Source: a virus. From it: a stretch of 47,741 bases of DNA. Position numbers and translations under genes: made by a program. The first letter of the stretch is position 1, and the number at the start of each line of letters is the position of its first letter. The notes beneath the pieces are model-generated. The model was given only the letters and a program-made list of their open reading frames with translations. It was not told where the DNA came from and searched no databases. Below, piece after piece: positions 1 through 8,238 of this stretch. The stretch spans positions 1 through 47,741 of IMG/VR virus record IMGVR_UViG_3300008267_000225, one strand, 5' to 3'.

Positions 1-42
1 GAGTCGTCACGCGCAGCTACCCTGTTTATTTTGATCTATTGC

Positions 43-49
43 TATTTAT
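43..49 (+). promoter_or_regulatory. TATTTAT late-promoter-like motif
   Basis: TATTTAT followed by T, ending 4 nt before the ATG at 54. It belongs to the CTATTTATTA subtype that recurs before gene groups across the window. Promoter function is inferred. Confidence 0.5.
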
Positions 50-53
50 TACC

Positions 54-362
54 ATGAAACAACAAATTAACGAAGCAGTTAGACTTAAACAATTAGCTGG
101 TATTTTATCCGAGAATATTGATGATATGCCTGTTAGTGAGGCATCTAATCAAATGACTCCTGAAACACGTGCAGCGCTTAGTTCTGTGACGATGTTGAGT
201 GCTCCTGAGGTTGAAGACTTCTTAGTTGGATTAGTTAAGTATTTTAATTATGTTAGTGGTGGAGATGGAGACGATAATGAACTACCTAACATCGATGTAA
301 AAGCACTAACACATCATCTAAGCCAAGCTGCCTCTGTACTCGCTGCTAGAACCGGCAATTAA
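54..362 (+). CDS. Small leader-tagged protein, predicted internal head protein
   Basis: Unrecognised acidic protein of 102 residues. I start it at ATG 54 rather than the in-frame TTG at 39, because a TATTTAT motif sits just upstream and because its first 25 nt are identical to the start of the gene at 33852, whose body differs. Residues 1-20 (MKQQINEAVRLKQLAGILSE) form an amphipathic leader ending in L-S-E, the (L/I)xE pattern cut by T4-type prohead protease. I therefore infer a capsid-targeting peptide and a packaged protein. The rest is rich in Ser, Asp and Glu with no known motif. The frame is open to the left edge, so a longer start cannot be excluded. Bases 1-53 hold no other gene I can assign. 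Confidence 0.75.
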   Translation: MKQQINEAVRLKQLAGILSENIDDMPVSEASNQMTPETRAALSSVTMLSAPEVEDFLVGLVKYFNYVSGGDGDDNELPNIDVKALTHHLSQAASVLAARTGN

Positions 363-386
363 AAAATCCTATAGTAAATATATAAG

Positions 387-418
387 CACCTCTCCAACTA
401 CGGAGGGGTGTTCGTGTT
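387..418 (+). terminator. Probable terminator hairpin
   Basis: Stem 387-395 pairs with 402-410 (nine pairs, one G-T wobble) around a six-base loop. The run that follows, ttcgtgtttt, is only partly T-rich, so termination may be weak. It lies between two leader-tagged genes. Confidence 0.5.
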
Positions 419-426
419 TTAGGTGC

Positions 427-433
427 TATTTAT
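427..433 (+). promoter_or_regulatory. TATTTAT late-promoter-like motif
   Basis: CTATTTATTA subtype, 16 nt before the ATG at 450 and directly after the hairpin at 387-410, which fits a terminator followed by a new transcript. Confidence 0.5.
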
Positions 434-449
434 TATAGTAAAACAAACC

Positions 450-1469
450 ATGAATCATTTGTTATTAGAATACTTAATTCGTCAAATCCTTTCCGAGGAA
501 GGGTTTACCTCTCTCAATATCCGCTCGTTTGCAGATCGTGATACTAGAACTACTAAGTTTGTTAATGCTCTTGAAGCAGGTACACCACTCACGCTTACAA
601 AAGGTGATGATAAAGTAGTTGTTGATAGAGTGCAGATTATTTGGAAAGCTCCTAAAGAGGGTGTTGAGTCTGAGCAAAATTACGAGACATCTTCTAAAGA
701 GGATATGACTAAATTAAAACAAGACTTACCTGAATTGAAGTCTGGTGATAAGTTGTATCTATTTGATAAGAGTAATAAAAGATATAGCATTACAGCAGTT
801 GCTAAAACAACAGAGCTCGGAGGAAAAGGAAAAGGTGGTACGTTAGGACCTGAGAGAGCTGCTATTGCAAGTTTAGAGAAGCAGTTTGCTGAGATTGGTG
901 AGGCTATAACAGTCACGCTGGGTGGTAAAGAGTACCCTGGCATAACTGGTGTTACTAATGTTAAGGAAAATCAAAAAGCAGATTTTGCTTTAGTAGCTGG
1001 TGACACTCCAGTTATCTTTATATCATATAAGCCAGGTAGCTCTGTTAAGGATATTATTTCTTACGGTGGTATTACAGGTGCTATTGCAGATAATGAGGAT
1101 GTTGCAGCTTTTATCAAAGCGGTTCAAGGTAAAGTATCCGATTTCAAAAATCTTGGATATGAGTTTGGTGTTCCACTCGCAGATGAATCAGTTGCTCAAA
1201 AAGCAATATATGGTTCTAATTTTGGAGCCGAGTTTGGTATTAATAATGTTCAAGCTCTTATGCAAGGAGACGTTAAATTAACACCTAATGGTGAGGTATA
1301 TGAATTAACGAGTAACCACACTATATTATCTCCAGCTGTTCCTGACGGCTTGTATGAACCTTACTTAAATGCAAGATTTGCTGGTGATAGAAATCAATTC
1401 GGTATAAAGCACTGTAGAATGGGTGTTATACCAAAAGGTGCTAGAACAAATATAAGAAGTCCATTCTAA
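450..1469 (+). CDS. Leader-tagged protein, possible PD-(D/E)xK-like fold
   Basis: Protein of 339 residues without a confident family. ATG 450 is preferred over TTG 423 because it gives the leader MNHLLLEYLIRQILSE, ending in L-S-E at residue 16, like the other leader-tagged proteins here. Residues 178-194 run D178 ... I-S192-Y-K194 across a hydrophobic strand, after a helix near residues 135-150. This is laid out like a PD-(D/E)xK nuclease core with Ser in place of the usual acidic residue; the match is weak and may be chance. The C-terminus is basic, with KHCRMGVIPKG near 323. If packaged, it would enter the host with the DNA. The gene sits between two other small head-type genes. Confidence 0.7.
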   Translation: MNHLLLEYLIRQILSEEGFTSLNIRSFADRDTRTTKFVNALEAGTPLTLTKGDDKVVVDRVQIIWKAPKEGVESEQNYETSSKEDMTKLKQDLPELKSGDKLYLFDKSNKRYSITAVAKTTELGGKGKGGTLGPERAAIASLEKQFAEIGEAITVTLGGKEYPGITGVTNVKENQKADFALVAGDTPVIFISYKPGSSVKDIISYGGITGAIADNEDVAAFIKAVQGKVSDFKNLGYEFGVPLADESVAQKAIYGSNFGAEFGINNVQALMQGDVKLTPNGEVYELTSNHTILSPAVPDGLYEPYLNARFAGDRNQFGIKHCRMGVIPKGARTNIRSPF

Positions 1470-1470
1470 C

Positions 1471-1477
1471 TATTTAT
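1471..1477 (+). promoter_or_regulatory. TATTTAT late-promoter-like motif
   Basis: CTATTTATTA subtype in the 12-nt gap before the ATG at 1482. Confidence 0.5.
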
Positions 1478-1481
1478 TACT

Positions 1482-1925
1482 ATGATAAAACTATCCGACT
1501 TAATAGATCTACAGGTACAGCCTAGTGAGCCTACTAGAATGAGTAATTTCTTATACAGAGGTTCGAGAGAGCATAATAGTGAAATGCAACCAAATAGATT
1601 TAATGTCGGTGATGGTGGTACTATTGAAGGAAAGGGTATGATTCAAATAGATCATCCTGAAAATACACAATATCAAGTTGGTAAGTCATGGGAAGAGCCT
1701 AACTTGTTTGAAGATGAGTCAATCCAAGACGCTTTACTTGGTAGAGAAGCTCAGACACTTGCAGATCTATCTAAGATGGCATCTAGATTAAGGCAGGCTG
1801 GATATGTGCAGAGTGATATCGATACTCTAGTGAAAAGTTACATGGTACCGCAAGAGCAGATGGGGATTGGATTTGTTATGAAGGTGCGCTCAGCAGATCC
1901 TTTAAACGACCCGTTGGAAATGTGA
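1482..1925 (+). CDS. Small protein with a degenerate MIKL leader
   Basis: Unrecognised protein of 147 residues. It begins MIKLSDLIDL, clearly related to the MIKLxDILNE leaders elsewhere, but position 10 is Leu rather than Glu, so the usual cleavage point is missing; the nearest Glu is residue 16. The body is hydrophilic with a FLYRGSREH stretch near residue 23 and a Gly-rich segment near 45. It may be an internal head protein whose tag has decayed or is not cleaved. A TATTTAT motif precedes it and 93 nt of AT-rich DNA follow. Confidence 0.7.
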   Translation: MIKLSDLIDLQVQPSEPTRMSNFLYRGSREHNSEMQPNRFNVGDGGTIEGKGMIQIDHPENTQYQVGKSWEEPNLFEDESIQDALLGREAQTLADLSKMASRLRQAGYVQSDIDTLVKSYMVPQEQMGIGFVMKVRSADPLNDPLEM

Positions 1926-2018
1926 AATATTTTCCGTAACTTCTTTTAATACTTTAATAGTATTTTATTTTAAAAAGTAGAAAAGAGGAGAAAGGAAAAA
2001 ACAAAAAGAATAAAAGCA

Positions 2019-2339
2019 ATGAAAAAAGTAAAGGTTTTGCGGCTTAGTGGCTGTAAGAAATGCCAAGGCTTAATGGTAGCTTTAGATGATTTAAAAATAC
2101 CATACACATCTATCGACGCTAACGATAACGGTGCTTTAGCTGACGAAGTTGAATTATTGCTGGATACGTGTAGTTATCCGATCATAGTAGTAAAAGACTC
2201 AACAACAACTACCTACCTTTATTTATCCGATAACTTGTCCGATTTAGGATTTTTCCCAATTACATATCAAGTATTTAAAATAGCATGCGCTACTACGATC
2301 GATATGGTCGAGCGATTAAAAACATTATTAAACAACTAA
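2019..2339 (+). CDS. Glutaredoxin-like thiol-disulfide protein
   Basis: 106 residues with a thioredoxin/glutaredoxin layout: an N-terminal strand, then the redox pair C12-K-K-C15 at the start of a helix, and a cis-proline-type SYPIIVV strand with P54. Phage glutaredoxins typically supply electrons to ribonucleotide reductase; that partner is not in this window, so the pathway is inferred. The C-terminal part (IACATTIDMVERL) is a helix. The 93 nt upstream hold an AT-only inverted repeat (AATACT/AGTATT) and a purine-rich stretch whose AGGAG is too far from the ATG to be a normal ribosome binding site. No TATTTAT motif precedes it, so it may be expressed before the late genes. Confidence 0.85.
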   Translation: MKKVKVLRLSGCKKCQGLMVALDDLKIPYTSIDANDNGALADEVELLLDTCSYPIIVVKDSTTTTYLYLSDNLSDLGFFPITYQVFKIACATTIDMVERLKTLLNN

Positions 2340-2341
2340 CA

Positions 2342-2533
2342 ATGCGTTACAAAACACTGGTTACATCTAAATTAGACAACCTACTCAACACCCTGAATAC
2401 TCTGCAACATAAAGTTTATCAAGGATCATCAGCTCACGAAGTAGAGCAGTGGTTCAACACGATCAAGGAAAAAATAGAGGATATTCAAACCCTAATCAAC
2501 ACAGAAAACGAGCAGGGACAAGGTTCTTGGTAA
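2342..2533 (+). CDS. Small helical protein, unknown
   Basis: Unrecognised protein of 63 residues, predicted helical, with heptad-like Leu spacing in residues 7-22 (VTSKLDNLLNTLNTLQ) and a second helix near 35-55. ATG 2342 is chosen because it lies 2 nt after the stop of the glutaredoxin gene; an in-frame start at 2285 would overlap that gene by 55 nt. It is probably co-transcribed with the glutaredoxin gene. Confidence 0.6.
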   Translation: MRYKTLVTSKLDNLLNTLNTLQHKVYQGSSAHEVEQWFNTIKEKIEDIQTLINTENEQGQGSW

Positions 2534-2538
2534 AAAAG

Positions 2539-2572
2539 TTGCTAATTGGTTAAAAAGTTAGTATGGTATAAT
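2539..2572 (+). promoter_or_regulatory. Sigma-70-like promoter candidate before the HD gene
   Basis: TTGCTA (2539-2544), 17 nt, then TATGGT (2562-2567), overlapping a perfect TATAAT (2567-2572) that could instead pair with TTGGTT (2546-2551) at a 15-nt spacing. It lies in the 53-nt gap before ATG 2587. Confidence 0.4.
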
Positions 2573-2586
2573 TAAAAACATATACT

Positions 2587-3360
2587 ATGCTATCAGCAGA
2601 ACAAATTCAAAACAACTTACAAACCTTCTACGCTACTATTGAGCAGCATATTGCTGAGCCTAGAAGATCGCAGCTATTAGAGCTTTATAAAGGACAAGAA
2701 GAAATACTTGCTCTTGCTCCAGCCTCCTCTAAAGCATCTTTCCATAACTCATTTGCAGGTGGTTACGTTGATCACGTTAATAGAGTCGTGCAGTGTGCTA
2801 TCGATATGCACAATGTATGGAAACTTAGCGGAGCAAATACAGACACCTACACAAAAGAAGAGCTTGTATTCTCAGCACTTAATCATGACTTAGGTAAATT
2901 AGGGCTTAACGGTAAACCTCGCTACATTCCAAATGACTCTGAGTGGCACGTAAAGAATCAAGGTGCTAACTATAAGCCTAACGCAGAGCTACCATTCCTA
3001 CCAGTTCAGGATAACTCACTATTTATACTACAGTCTGCAGGCATCCAACTAACTGTAAACGAATACATTGCTATCAAAATTCACGACGGATTATATGATG
3101 ACGGTAACAAAGCCTACTTAATTTCAGGTCAAAACGAATCTAAATTAAGAAGTTGTCTACCTCTAATCCTACATCAAGCAGATATGATGGCATCTCGTAT
3201 TGAATGGGAAAGAGAGTGGTTGGATAAGGTAGGTATACCTGCTAAGAAAGAAGCTAAGCCTGTAACTCCAACACAATTCAAGCAACAAGCGGATGCTAAG
3301 AAGCTACAAGCGATTGGTAAAGGTAATGCTGGATTATTAAATGCACTTAAAACTTTATAA
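2587..3360 (+). CDS. HD-domain metal-dependent phosphohydrolase
   Basis: 257 residues with the HD-superfamily metal ligands: H63 (GGYVDHVNRVV), H100-D101 in NHDLGKLG, H166, H196 and D199 (HQADMMASR). The family hydrolyses phosphomonoesters or phosphodiesters, often nucleotides; the substrate here cannot be read from sequence. HD proteins of this kind occur in T4-like marine phages and are often linked to nucleotide metabolism, which fits the glutaredoxin neighbour. The C-terminus (225-257) is a basic, Lys/Gln-rich tail. The upstream signal is sigma-70-like rather than the TATTTAT motif, suggesting expression before the late phase. Confidence 0.88.
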   Translation: MLSAEQIQNNLQTFYATIEQHIAEPRRSQLLELYKGQEEILALAPASSKASFHNSFAGGYVDHVNRVVQCAIDMHNVWKLSGANTDTYTKEELVFSALNHDLGKLGLNGKPRYIPNDSEWHVKNQGANYKPNAELPFLPVQDNSLFILQSAGIQLTVNEYIAIKIHDGLYDDGNKAYLISGQNESKLRSCLPLILHQADMMASRIEWEREWLDKVGIPAKKEAKPVTPTQFKQQADAKKLQAIGKGNAGLLNALKTL

Positions 3361-3361
3361 T

Positions 3362-3634
3362 ATGGTATTTGGAATGATAATGTTATCCATATGGGTAATC
3401 ACAGTTGTTGGATGGGTTATTTATAATCTATATCAAAAAAACGTAAAACTTGAAAGAACTGTAGTTAATCAAGCTATCTTCATAGCTGGACTACAGTCAC
3501 TAATCGGTGAATCAGATAGAGCTCTTAAAGGGTTAGATGATAAGATTTGGATGGAAAGCGACAAAGAACTGCAAACAGTATTTCATAATTTAAAAGCTGT
3601 GCAAGAAGCTTTAAACCAATTCAATAAAAGCTAA
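3362..3634 (+). CDS. Small membrane-anchored coiled-coil protein
   Basis: 90 residues from ATG 3362, one base after the HD gene stop. Residues 1-26 are one strongly hydrophobic helix (MIMLSIWVITVVGWVIYNLY region), followed by a charged helical stretch to the end. The topology is that of an inner-membrane anchored protein, as in i-spanins or small host-membrane effectors, but no lysis partner is nearby. The next gene starts immediately after the stop. Function unknown. Confidence 0.7.
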   Translation: MVFGMIMLSIWVITVVGWVIYNLYQKNVKLERTVVNQAIFIAGLQSLIGESDRALKGLDDKIWMESDKELQTVFHNLKAVQEALNQFNKS

Positions 3635-4408
3635 ATGGTAAACGATCTATTCAAGGCAGATGATGCAGAGGTAACACTAACCAAAGATGGTAAGATTCGA
3701 AAGAGAAGGCCTAAAAAATCAATAGACTACTTCACAGCTGACACACAGCAGGCAATCTTAGATTACCGAATTGAGACATCACAAGCTAAGCGCAATCAAA
3801 TCTTCAATGATAAGATCTATTACGCCTTCTACAAGTTAGCTGAGAATATTATACACACCTTCAAGTTCTACTATACTGAGGTTGATAATATCGATGAGCT
3901 AAAGCATGAGGTAATAGCATTTCTATTAGAGAAGCTGCACTTATACGATGACTCAAAAGGAAAAGCCTATTCCTACTTCGGCACAATCGCGAAGAGGTAT
4001 CTGATAGTATACAACAACAATAACTATAAGAGATTGAAAGGCAAAGCGACTGTAGAAGAGGTTGACGAAGACAAAAGAATAGTAAACAACATCATTCTAG
4101 AGCAACAAGACTACCCAGAATCACTACCATTCTTTGATATCTTTATTAATCACATCGACGATAATCTGCTTGAAATATTTCCAAAAGCACAGGATGCAAG
4201 AGTAGGAGATGCTATATTAGCATTATGTAAGCGTAGAGAGCACATCGATATTTTTAATAAGAAAGCCTTATTCATATATATTAAGGAAATTACTGATGCG
4301 CCTACCCCAACTATTACAAAAGTAATCAAAGTATTGAAGAGTATTTACAAAGAAATGTTGAATAAATATCTAGAAGAGGGAACAGAGATCAACATTTTTG
4401 CTCGTTAA
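3635..4408 (+). CDS. 55: gp55-like late-transcription sigma factor
   Basis: 257 residues. A basic N-terminal segment (KIRKRRPKK, about 20-28) is followed by a helical region centred on LHLYDDSKGKAYSYFGTIAKRYL (about 107-130). This resembles sigma region 2 and the pattern I associate with gp55-type factors of T4-like phages. In T4, gp55 with the sliding clamp directs host RNA polymerase to TATAAATA late promoters. Here the recurrent TATTTAT(A/T)A motif before structural genes is the obvious candidate target, with the first such case after this gene at 4410. The sliding clamp and gp33 are not in the window. The alternative is another small phage sigma-like DNA-binding protein. Confidence 0.7.
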   Translation: MVNDLFKADDAEVTLTKDGKIRKRRPKKSIDYFTADTQQAILDYRIETSQAKRNQIFNDKIYYAFYKLAENIIHTFKFYYTEVDNIDELKHEVIAFLLEKLHLYDDSKGKAYSYFGTIAKRYLIVYNNNNYKRLKGKATVEEVDEDKRIVNNIILEQQDYPESLPFFDIFINHIDDNLLEIFPKAQDARVGDAILALCKRREHIDIFNKKALFIYIKEITDAPTPTITKVIKVLKSIYKEMLNKYLEEGTEINIFAR

Positions 4409-4409
4409 C

Positions 4410-4416
4410 TATTTAT
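4410..4416 (+). promoter_or_regulatory. TATTTAT late-promoter-like motif
   Basis: CTATTTATTT, 13 nt before ATG 4430. It opens the baseplate gene block. Confidence 0.5.
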
Positions 4417-4429
4417 TTAAAATAGTACT

Positions 4430-4795
4430 ATGGAATTAGAATTCGATTTGTATGAAGGAAAGAAGTATTCTGATCTCATAAAAGACATTATCAAAAACCA
4501 TAAAAACAAGCAAGCACAGATAAAAGCTCTACTAGAGCAGCTTGCTGAAATGGTCAGTGAACCGGGTGATGCGGTAATGCTAGTACCTTTGATAAAGGGT
4601 TATATTGACTCTGATATTAAAAATGACGAAGCATTACTTAAACTAGCTCAAATTGTTCAAAAAGCTAATCAGCCAGCTGCTGGTGATAGTGGTGCTTTTA
4701 GTGATAAGGATCTAGAATTATTATTTAGTGACATACAAAAAAGCACAACACCTTTGGATCAAAAAGAGATAAAGGAACTACCCAACTCACAGTAA
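4430..4795 (+). CDS. Conserved-looking small protein, unknown, baseplate block
   Basis: 121 residues, not recognised. The N-terminal 80 residues are helical and charged (DLIKDIIKNHKNKQAQIK, then ALLEQLAEMV), followed by a low-complexity Ala/Gly/Ser stretch and an acidic C-terminus. It is the first gene of the baseplate operon and ends 5 nt before the next start, so a role in tail assembly is a reasonable inference. A catalytic function is unlikely: no conserved Cys/His or nucleotide-binding motif is visible. Confidence 0.65.
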   Translation: MELEFDLYEGKKYSDLIKDIIKNHKNKQAQIKALLEQLAEMVSEPGDAVMLVPLIKGYIDSDIKNDEALLKLAQIVQKANQPAAGDSGAFSDKDLELLFSDIQKSTTPLDQKEIKELPNSQ

Positions 4796-4800
4796 AAGTC

Positions 4801-5757
4801 ATGGCTAACAATAACCAAACCTATTTAGATGTCGTACGGTCGCTTAATCAAGCGCCTACTGAAGGTGGTCCAGGATCAACGTTTTTAGCAAGGGTTGTAC
4901 ATGTGGTAACAGGCCCTATCGACGGTCGTACAGGCAACCCTGATCCAAGTTATAATGATCCAACCGACATAGGTAAGATATTATTTCAAGTTTTAATAGG
5001 AGCTCAAGATAGAACGCTTGCAGGCGATTCAAATCCACCAGCAAAACCGATGAGCTCTGCAATGAAGCGCATACCGGTAGAAGGAGAAATTGTTAAGATA
5101 GTTGTTGGTCCTAGTATAGGATTAAATATTTCTAAGAATAGCATTGACTACTACTACACAGAACCTTTTAATTTATGGGGATCCAATCATCATAACGCCT
5201 TTCCTGACTTAGGCGATTTGAGTTTATACGCTAACACATCTACTGTTGATTACCAAGAAAATACAACAACAAATAGAACCAACAATCCAGTTTCAGGATC
5301 ACAACCGTTTCCACTAGGGCCATACTTTTCTGAACAAGCGAATAGAAGAGTTTTGAGACCCTTCGTAGGGGATGTTACAGTAGAAGGCAGATGGGGTAAC
5401 TCGATTAGATTCGGATCAACTAGTCCGGTCCCAGAAGACAACTACTGGTCAGCAACTGGATCAGTTGGAGATCCTATCACTATTATTAGAAACGGTCAAG
5501 GTATTCAATTCGACAAACAACCGTGGATACCAACGGTTGAAAACATTAATAGAGATCATTCATCAATATACTTAACATCAGGTCAACAAATTGTAATAGA
5601 CGATATTCAAAATAATTTTCCACTAACTAGCTGGCAACTTACATTAGATAGCTCACAAGTTAGATCAATACCACTACAAGAACAGTTGACTAGCTACGAT
5701 AATATATCACCAGCGGAACAAGATAGAAGAACCAACGAAGCAGTAAATAATGTATAA
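4801..5757 (+). CDS. Baseplate hub/spike protein with OB-fold-like N-terminus
   Basis: 318 residues. The N-terminal 110 residues (FLARVVHVVTGP ... MKRIPVEGEIVKIVVGPS) alternate strands in the way of the OB domain of gp5-type spike proteins. A second region around 195-210 has VEGRWGNSIRFGS. No lysozyme domain is present. The gene precedes a small beta-rich protein and a large hydrophobic tail protein and overlaps the next gene by 8 nt, so translational coupling is likely. I infer the central baseplate spike or hub; the family assignment is from pattern, not from a search. Confidence 0.55.
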   Translation: MANNNQTYLDVVRSLNQAPTEGGPGSTFLARVVHVVTGPIDGRTGNPDPSYNDPTDIGKILFQVLIGAQDRTLAGDSNPPAKPMSSAMKRIPVEGEIVKIVVGPSIGLNISKNSIDYYYTEPFNLWGSNHHNAFPDLGDLSLYANTSTVDYQENTTTNRTNNPVSGSQPFPLGPYFSEQANRRVLRPFVGDVTVEGRWGNSIRFGSTSPVPEDNYWSATGSVGDPITIIRNGQGIQFDKQPWIPTVENINRDHSSIYLTSGQQIVIDDIQNNFPLTSWQLTLDSSQVRSIPLQEQLTSYDNISPAEQDRRTNEAVNNV

Positions 5758-6178
5758 ACCAGCGTTTCCATATCTAGGTAATCAAGTAATAATTACATCA
5801 GGTAGAGTAGTAGCACATTCTAAGGATGATATGATATTTTTATTTGGTAAGAAAGGCGTAGGAGTATCAACTCCTGCAACATTTAACATAGATGCCGACG
5901 AAAGAGTACTAATAACATCTCCTAAAATAGAATTAGGATACCAAGCAGAGGTATACGGTCAACCGATTTTATTAGGCAATAGTACAGTAGCACAACTAAG
6001 ATTATTACTAGATCAACTAAAAGCCTTAGCTGATGGATTAGTTCTAATGAAATCAACTGAACTAGAAGTATCAATTCCAAAGATTGTACAAGCAGCAACA
6101 GTATTATCAGGTCAGATACCAGGAATACAATCAGCTCTATCAAACGGTTGCTTATCTCAAAATACATACACTAAATAA
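5750..6178 (+). CDS. Small beta-rich baseplate protein, spike-tip candidate
   Basis: 142 residues; its start overlaps the previous gene by 8 nt and its stop overlaps the next ATG by one base. Residues 10-75 are short strands and turns (IITSGRVVAHSKDDMIFLFG, then ITSPKIELG) such as occur in gp5-type spike C-terminal beta-prisms. The C-terminal half is helical. With the preceding OB-fold-like protein it could form a spike split over two genes. Not matched to a named family. Confidence 0.5.
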   Translation: MYKPAFPYLGNQVIITSGRVVAHSKDDMIFLFGKKGVGVSTPATFNIDADERVLITSPKIELGYQAEVYGQPILLGNSTVAQLRLLLDQLKALADGLVLMKSTELEVSIPKIVQAATVLSGQIPGIQSALSNGCLSQNTYTK

Positions 6179-8220
6179 TGGATAGTAAGATAGCAACTCC
6201 TTTAGAAAAAATTATAGTCGCGTCGGCAAAAGGATTAGGCACTACTCAAGTAGCTATCAATTTAGTATTGTGGGGTAAAGGAAATAACGAACCGAAATTA
6301 ACAGCCAGCTACGATACTAAGACAGGTCAGATAGTATACACACGAGCAACGCCAACAGGAGCGACTCCAAGGCGAAATCTACTAACTGCAGGACTGTTTA
6401 ATGCATTAGATGAGCTTAATAGAGTTGACTTGTGTAATATAATTGGATATTTTGCATCAAACATAAGATTTCCAAAAAAACAAAGAGATCCAGATGCTAA
6501 AGGCGCAAAGAAACAATTTTATAGACTACAAGACATTTGTGAAGAGGTCGTAAAGATGATTGATAAGTATACAGCTTATCCAAACGTTCTGATAGGCAGC
6601 TATACAGGACCAGGATCAAATACACAAGTATCAACAGAAGTAATTCCTCCAGGAGAAGAGAGTACTGTTAAAAAGAAAAATTTATATAATTTATTAAATA
6701 ATATTAGAGATCTTTTTGATTCCCTCTCACCAACCAATAACACAGAAACCTCTATATTTAGTGCCGACGATATTGCTACATTAGGAGCAATTCCAGGATT
6801 AATGAATCAGGTGAATGTAATCAACGATTTCATAGCAGGATTGTATAGATACACTGACTACACAAGTATACCAAGCTCTGATTTAGATAAATTAGAGAAT
6901 AGAATAAATACAATAAGAAGTATCTGTGTAGCAATACAAGGACTTGATTTTACAAGTGCAGCAGCAATAGTAGGTAATTTTCTTAACGTTGATATACGCA
7001 GTGAAATACAAAGGATAAGTAATTTTATAAATCCTCAAAGGATATTACCAACTCTAAGAGATATAAATACAAAGCTACAGTCATTTATTAAAATGGCTAA
7101 AAAAATACAGAATACAATTAATACAATGCAGTTTTTTATAAAACTCGGAATATTATTAATTAAAATATTTAGATTTATTGTAGCATTTTTTAAAGCAAAT
7201 CCACTTCCTAACTTATTTACGACAGCAGGTATACAATCGAGTTTAGAAACAGCAAAACAGACAGTTCAAACAGAGGTTGACGGAACGACTAAAATATTAA
7301 AAGAAATAAATGCTTTTTTAGCTGTTGTAGTTTCGTTCATTAGATATCTACTTGCAAATACGAATGAATTAATAACAAGACTACAAATCCTAATTATTAA
7401 ACTAGAGGCATGTGACCATACAAAGGATTCAGACGTGCTACAAGAGCTTAAAAATACTGTTACAGATTTACAGAATTTAGAAGAGCAATTAGCGATCTAT
7501 ATTACAGCCATCGACACAAGAACAAATTCAAATGAATCATCTTTTGGCGACTATACAATCAGAGTAATTGATGAAGAAGTTGTTGATCAATCAATACAAA
7601 ATAAACGCAGAAGAGGTATTGCATTAGATAAGAATGGGGCTATAGTTGTACAATCCGATTTAACATTTGCAACAAATACAACAGTTATAATAGAAGAGGT
7701 TAAACAAAAACTAGTATCAAGCGGTTTAGTACAGCCAGCACTAGGAGCCTTGACTACTGACCAAGCAGCCATCATAGCAGAATCGCTAGGATACCTAGAG
7801 GATACTGACATACCAGATGAAGATCTATCACTAGATATGTATGATCTAGACTCACCGGAGAACGAAGATGAGGATTCAGGCTTAGGTCTAAATGCGTTTA
7901 TTAATAAGTTGAAAGGTGGTAAGAGGTTAAGACGTAGAACTAAGAGAGCACTTGCTGAACAGAAACAACAATTAGCTAAATCAGTAGCTAACGCAGATCC
8001 AAGCGGTAAGTACACAAGTAGAACAGTATCGAAACTTAATAGGTCGGCTATTTTAGATAAGATAGAAGCTGAAAAAGCCAATATTAAAATCCTACAAGAA
8101 GAGATAGCGCTGCTAGCAGTAACAGCGATCAATCCAGTATCAGCTGCAATAATCTACAAAAAAACAAAACAAATTAAGGATACACAGCAATTAATTAAAG
8201 AATTGCAAAAACAGTTATAA
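6178..8220 (+). CDS. Large tail protein with hydrophobic segments, tape-measure or hub candidate
   Basis: 680 residues, largely helical. Two strongly hydrophobic stretches lie near 316-336 (FFIKLGILLIKIFRFIVAFF) and 379-394 (AFLAVVVSFIRYLL), flanked by coiled-coil-like regions at 270-315, 350-380 and 630-680. An acidic segment (about 540-575) precedes a basic one near 580-600. Long helical proteins with membrane-like segments beside baseplate genes are usually tape-measure or hub proteins, as T4 gp29 is. It overlaps the upstream gene by one base. The assignment rests on length, composition and position only. Confidence 0.5.
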   Translation: MDSKIATPLEKIIVASAKGLGTTQVAINLVLWGKGNNEPKLTASYDTKTGQIVYTRATPTGATPRRNLLTAGLFNALDELNRVDLCNIIGYFASNIRFPKKQRDPDAKGAKKQFYRLQDICEEVVKMIDKYTAYPNVLIGSYTGPGSNTQVSTEVIPPGEESTVKKKNLYNLLNNIRDLFDSLSPTNNTETSIFSADDIATLGAIPGLMNQVNVINDFIAGLYRYTDYTSIPSSDLDKLENRINTIRSICVAIQGLDFTSAAAIVGNFLNVDIRSEIQRISNFINPQRILPTLRDINTKLQSFIKMAKKIQNTINTMQFFIKLGILLIKIFRFIVAFFKANPLPNLFTTAGIQSSLETAKQTVQTEVDGTTKILKEINAFLAVVVSFIRYLLANTNELITRLQILIIKLEACDHTKDSDVLQELKNTVTDLQNLEEQLAIYITAIDTRTNSNESSFGDYTIRVIDEEVVDQSIQNKRRRGIALDKNGAIVVQSDLTFATNTTVIIEEVKQKLVSSGLVQPALGALTTDQAAIIAESLGYLEDTDIPDEDLSLDMYDLDSPENEDEDSGLGLNAFINKLKGGKRLRRRTKRALAEQKQQLAKSVANADPSGKYTSRTVSKLNRSAILDKIEAEKANIKILQEEIALLAVTAINPVSAAIIYKKTKQIKDTQQLIKELQKQL

Positions 8221-8225
8221 TACAA

Positions 8226-8234
8226 TATTTATAA
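8226..8234 (+). promoter_or_regulatory. TATTTATAA late-promoter-like motif
   Basis: ATATTTATAAG subtype, 4 nt before ATG 8239, in the short gap after the large tail gene. Confidence 0.5.
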
Positions 8235-8238
8235 GCAT

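Noticed and set aside
1482-1925. LYRGS segment as an ADP-ribosyltransferase motif
   Set aside because: Only the Y-R-G triplet is present. The S-T-S and E-x-E parts of the fold are missing and the protein is too short.
1926-2018. AT-only inverted repeat AATACT/AGTATT as terminator
   Set aside because: Six A/T-rich pairs are too weak to call a terminator without more evidence.
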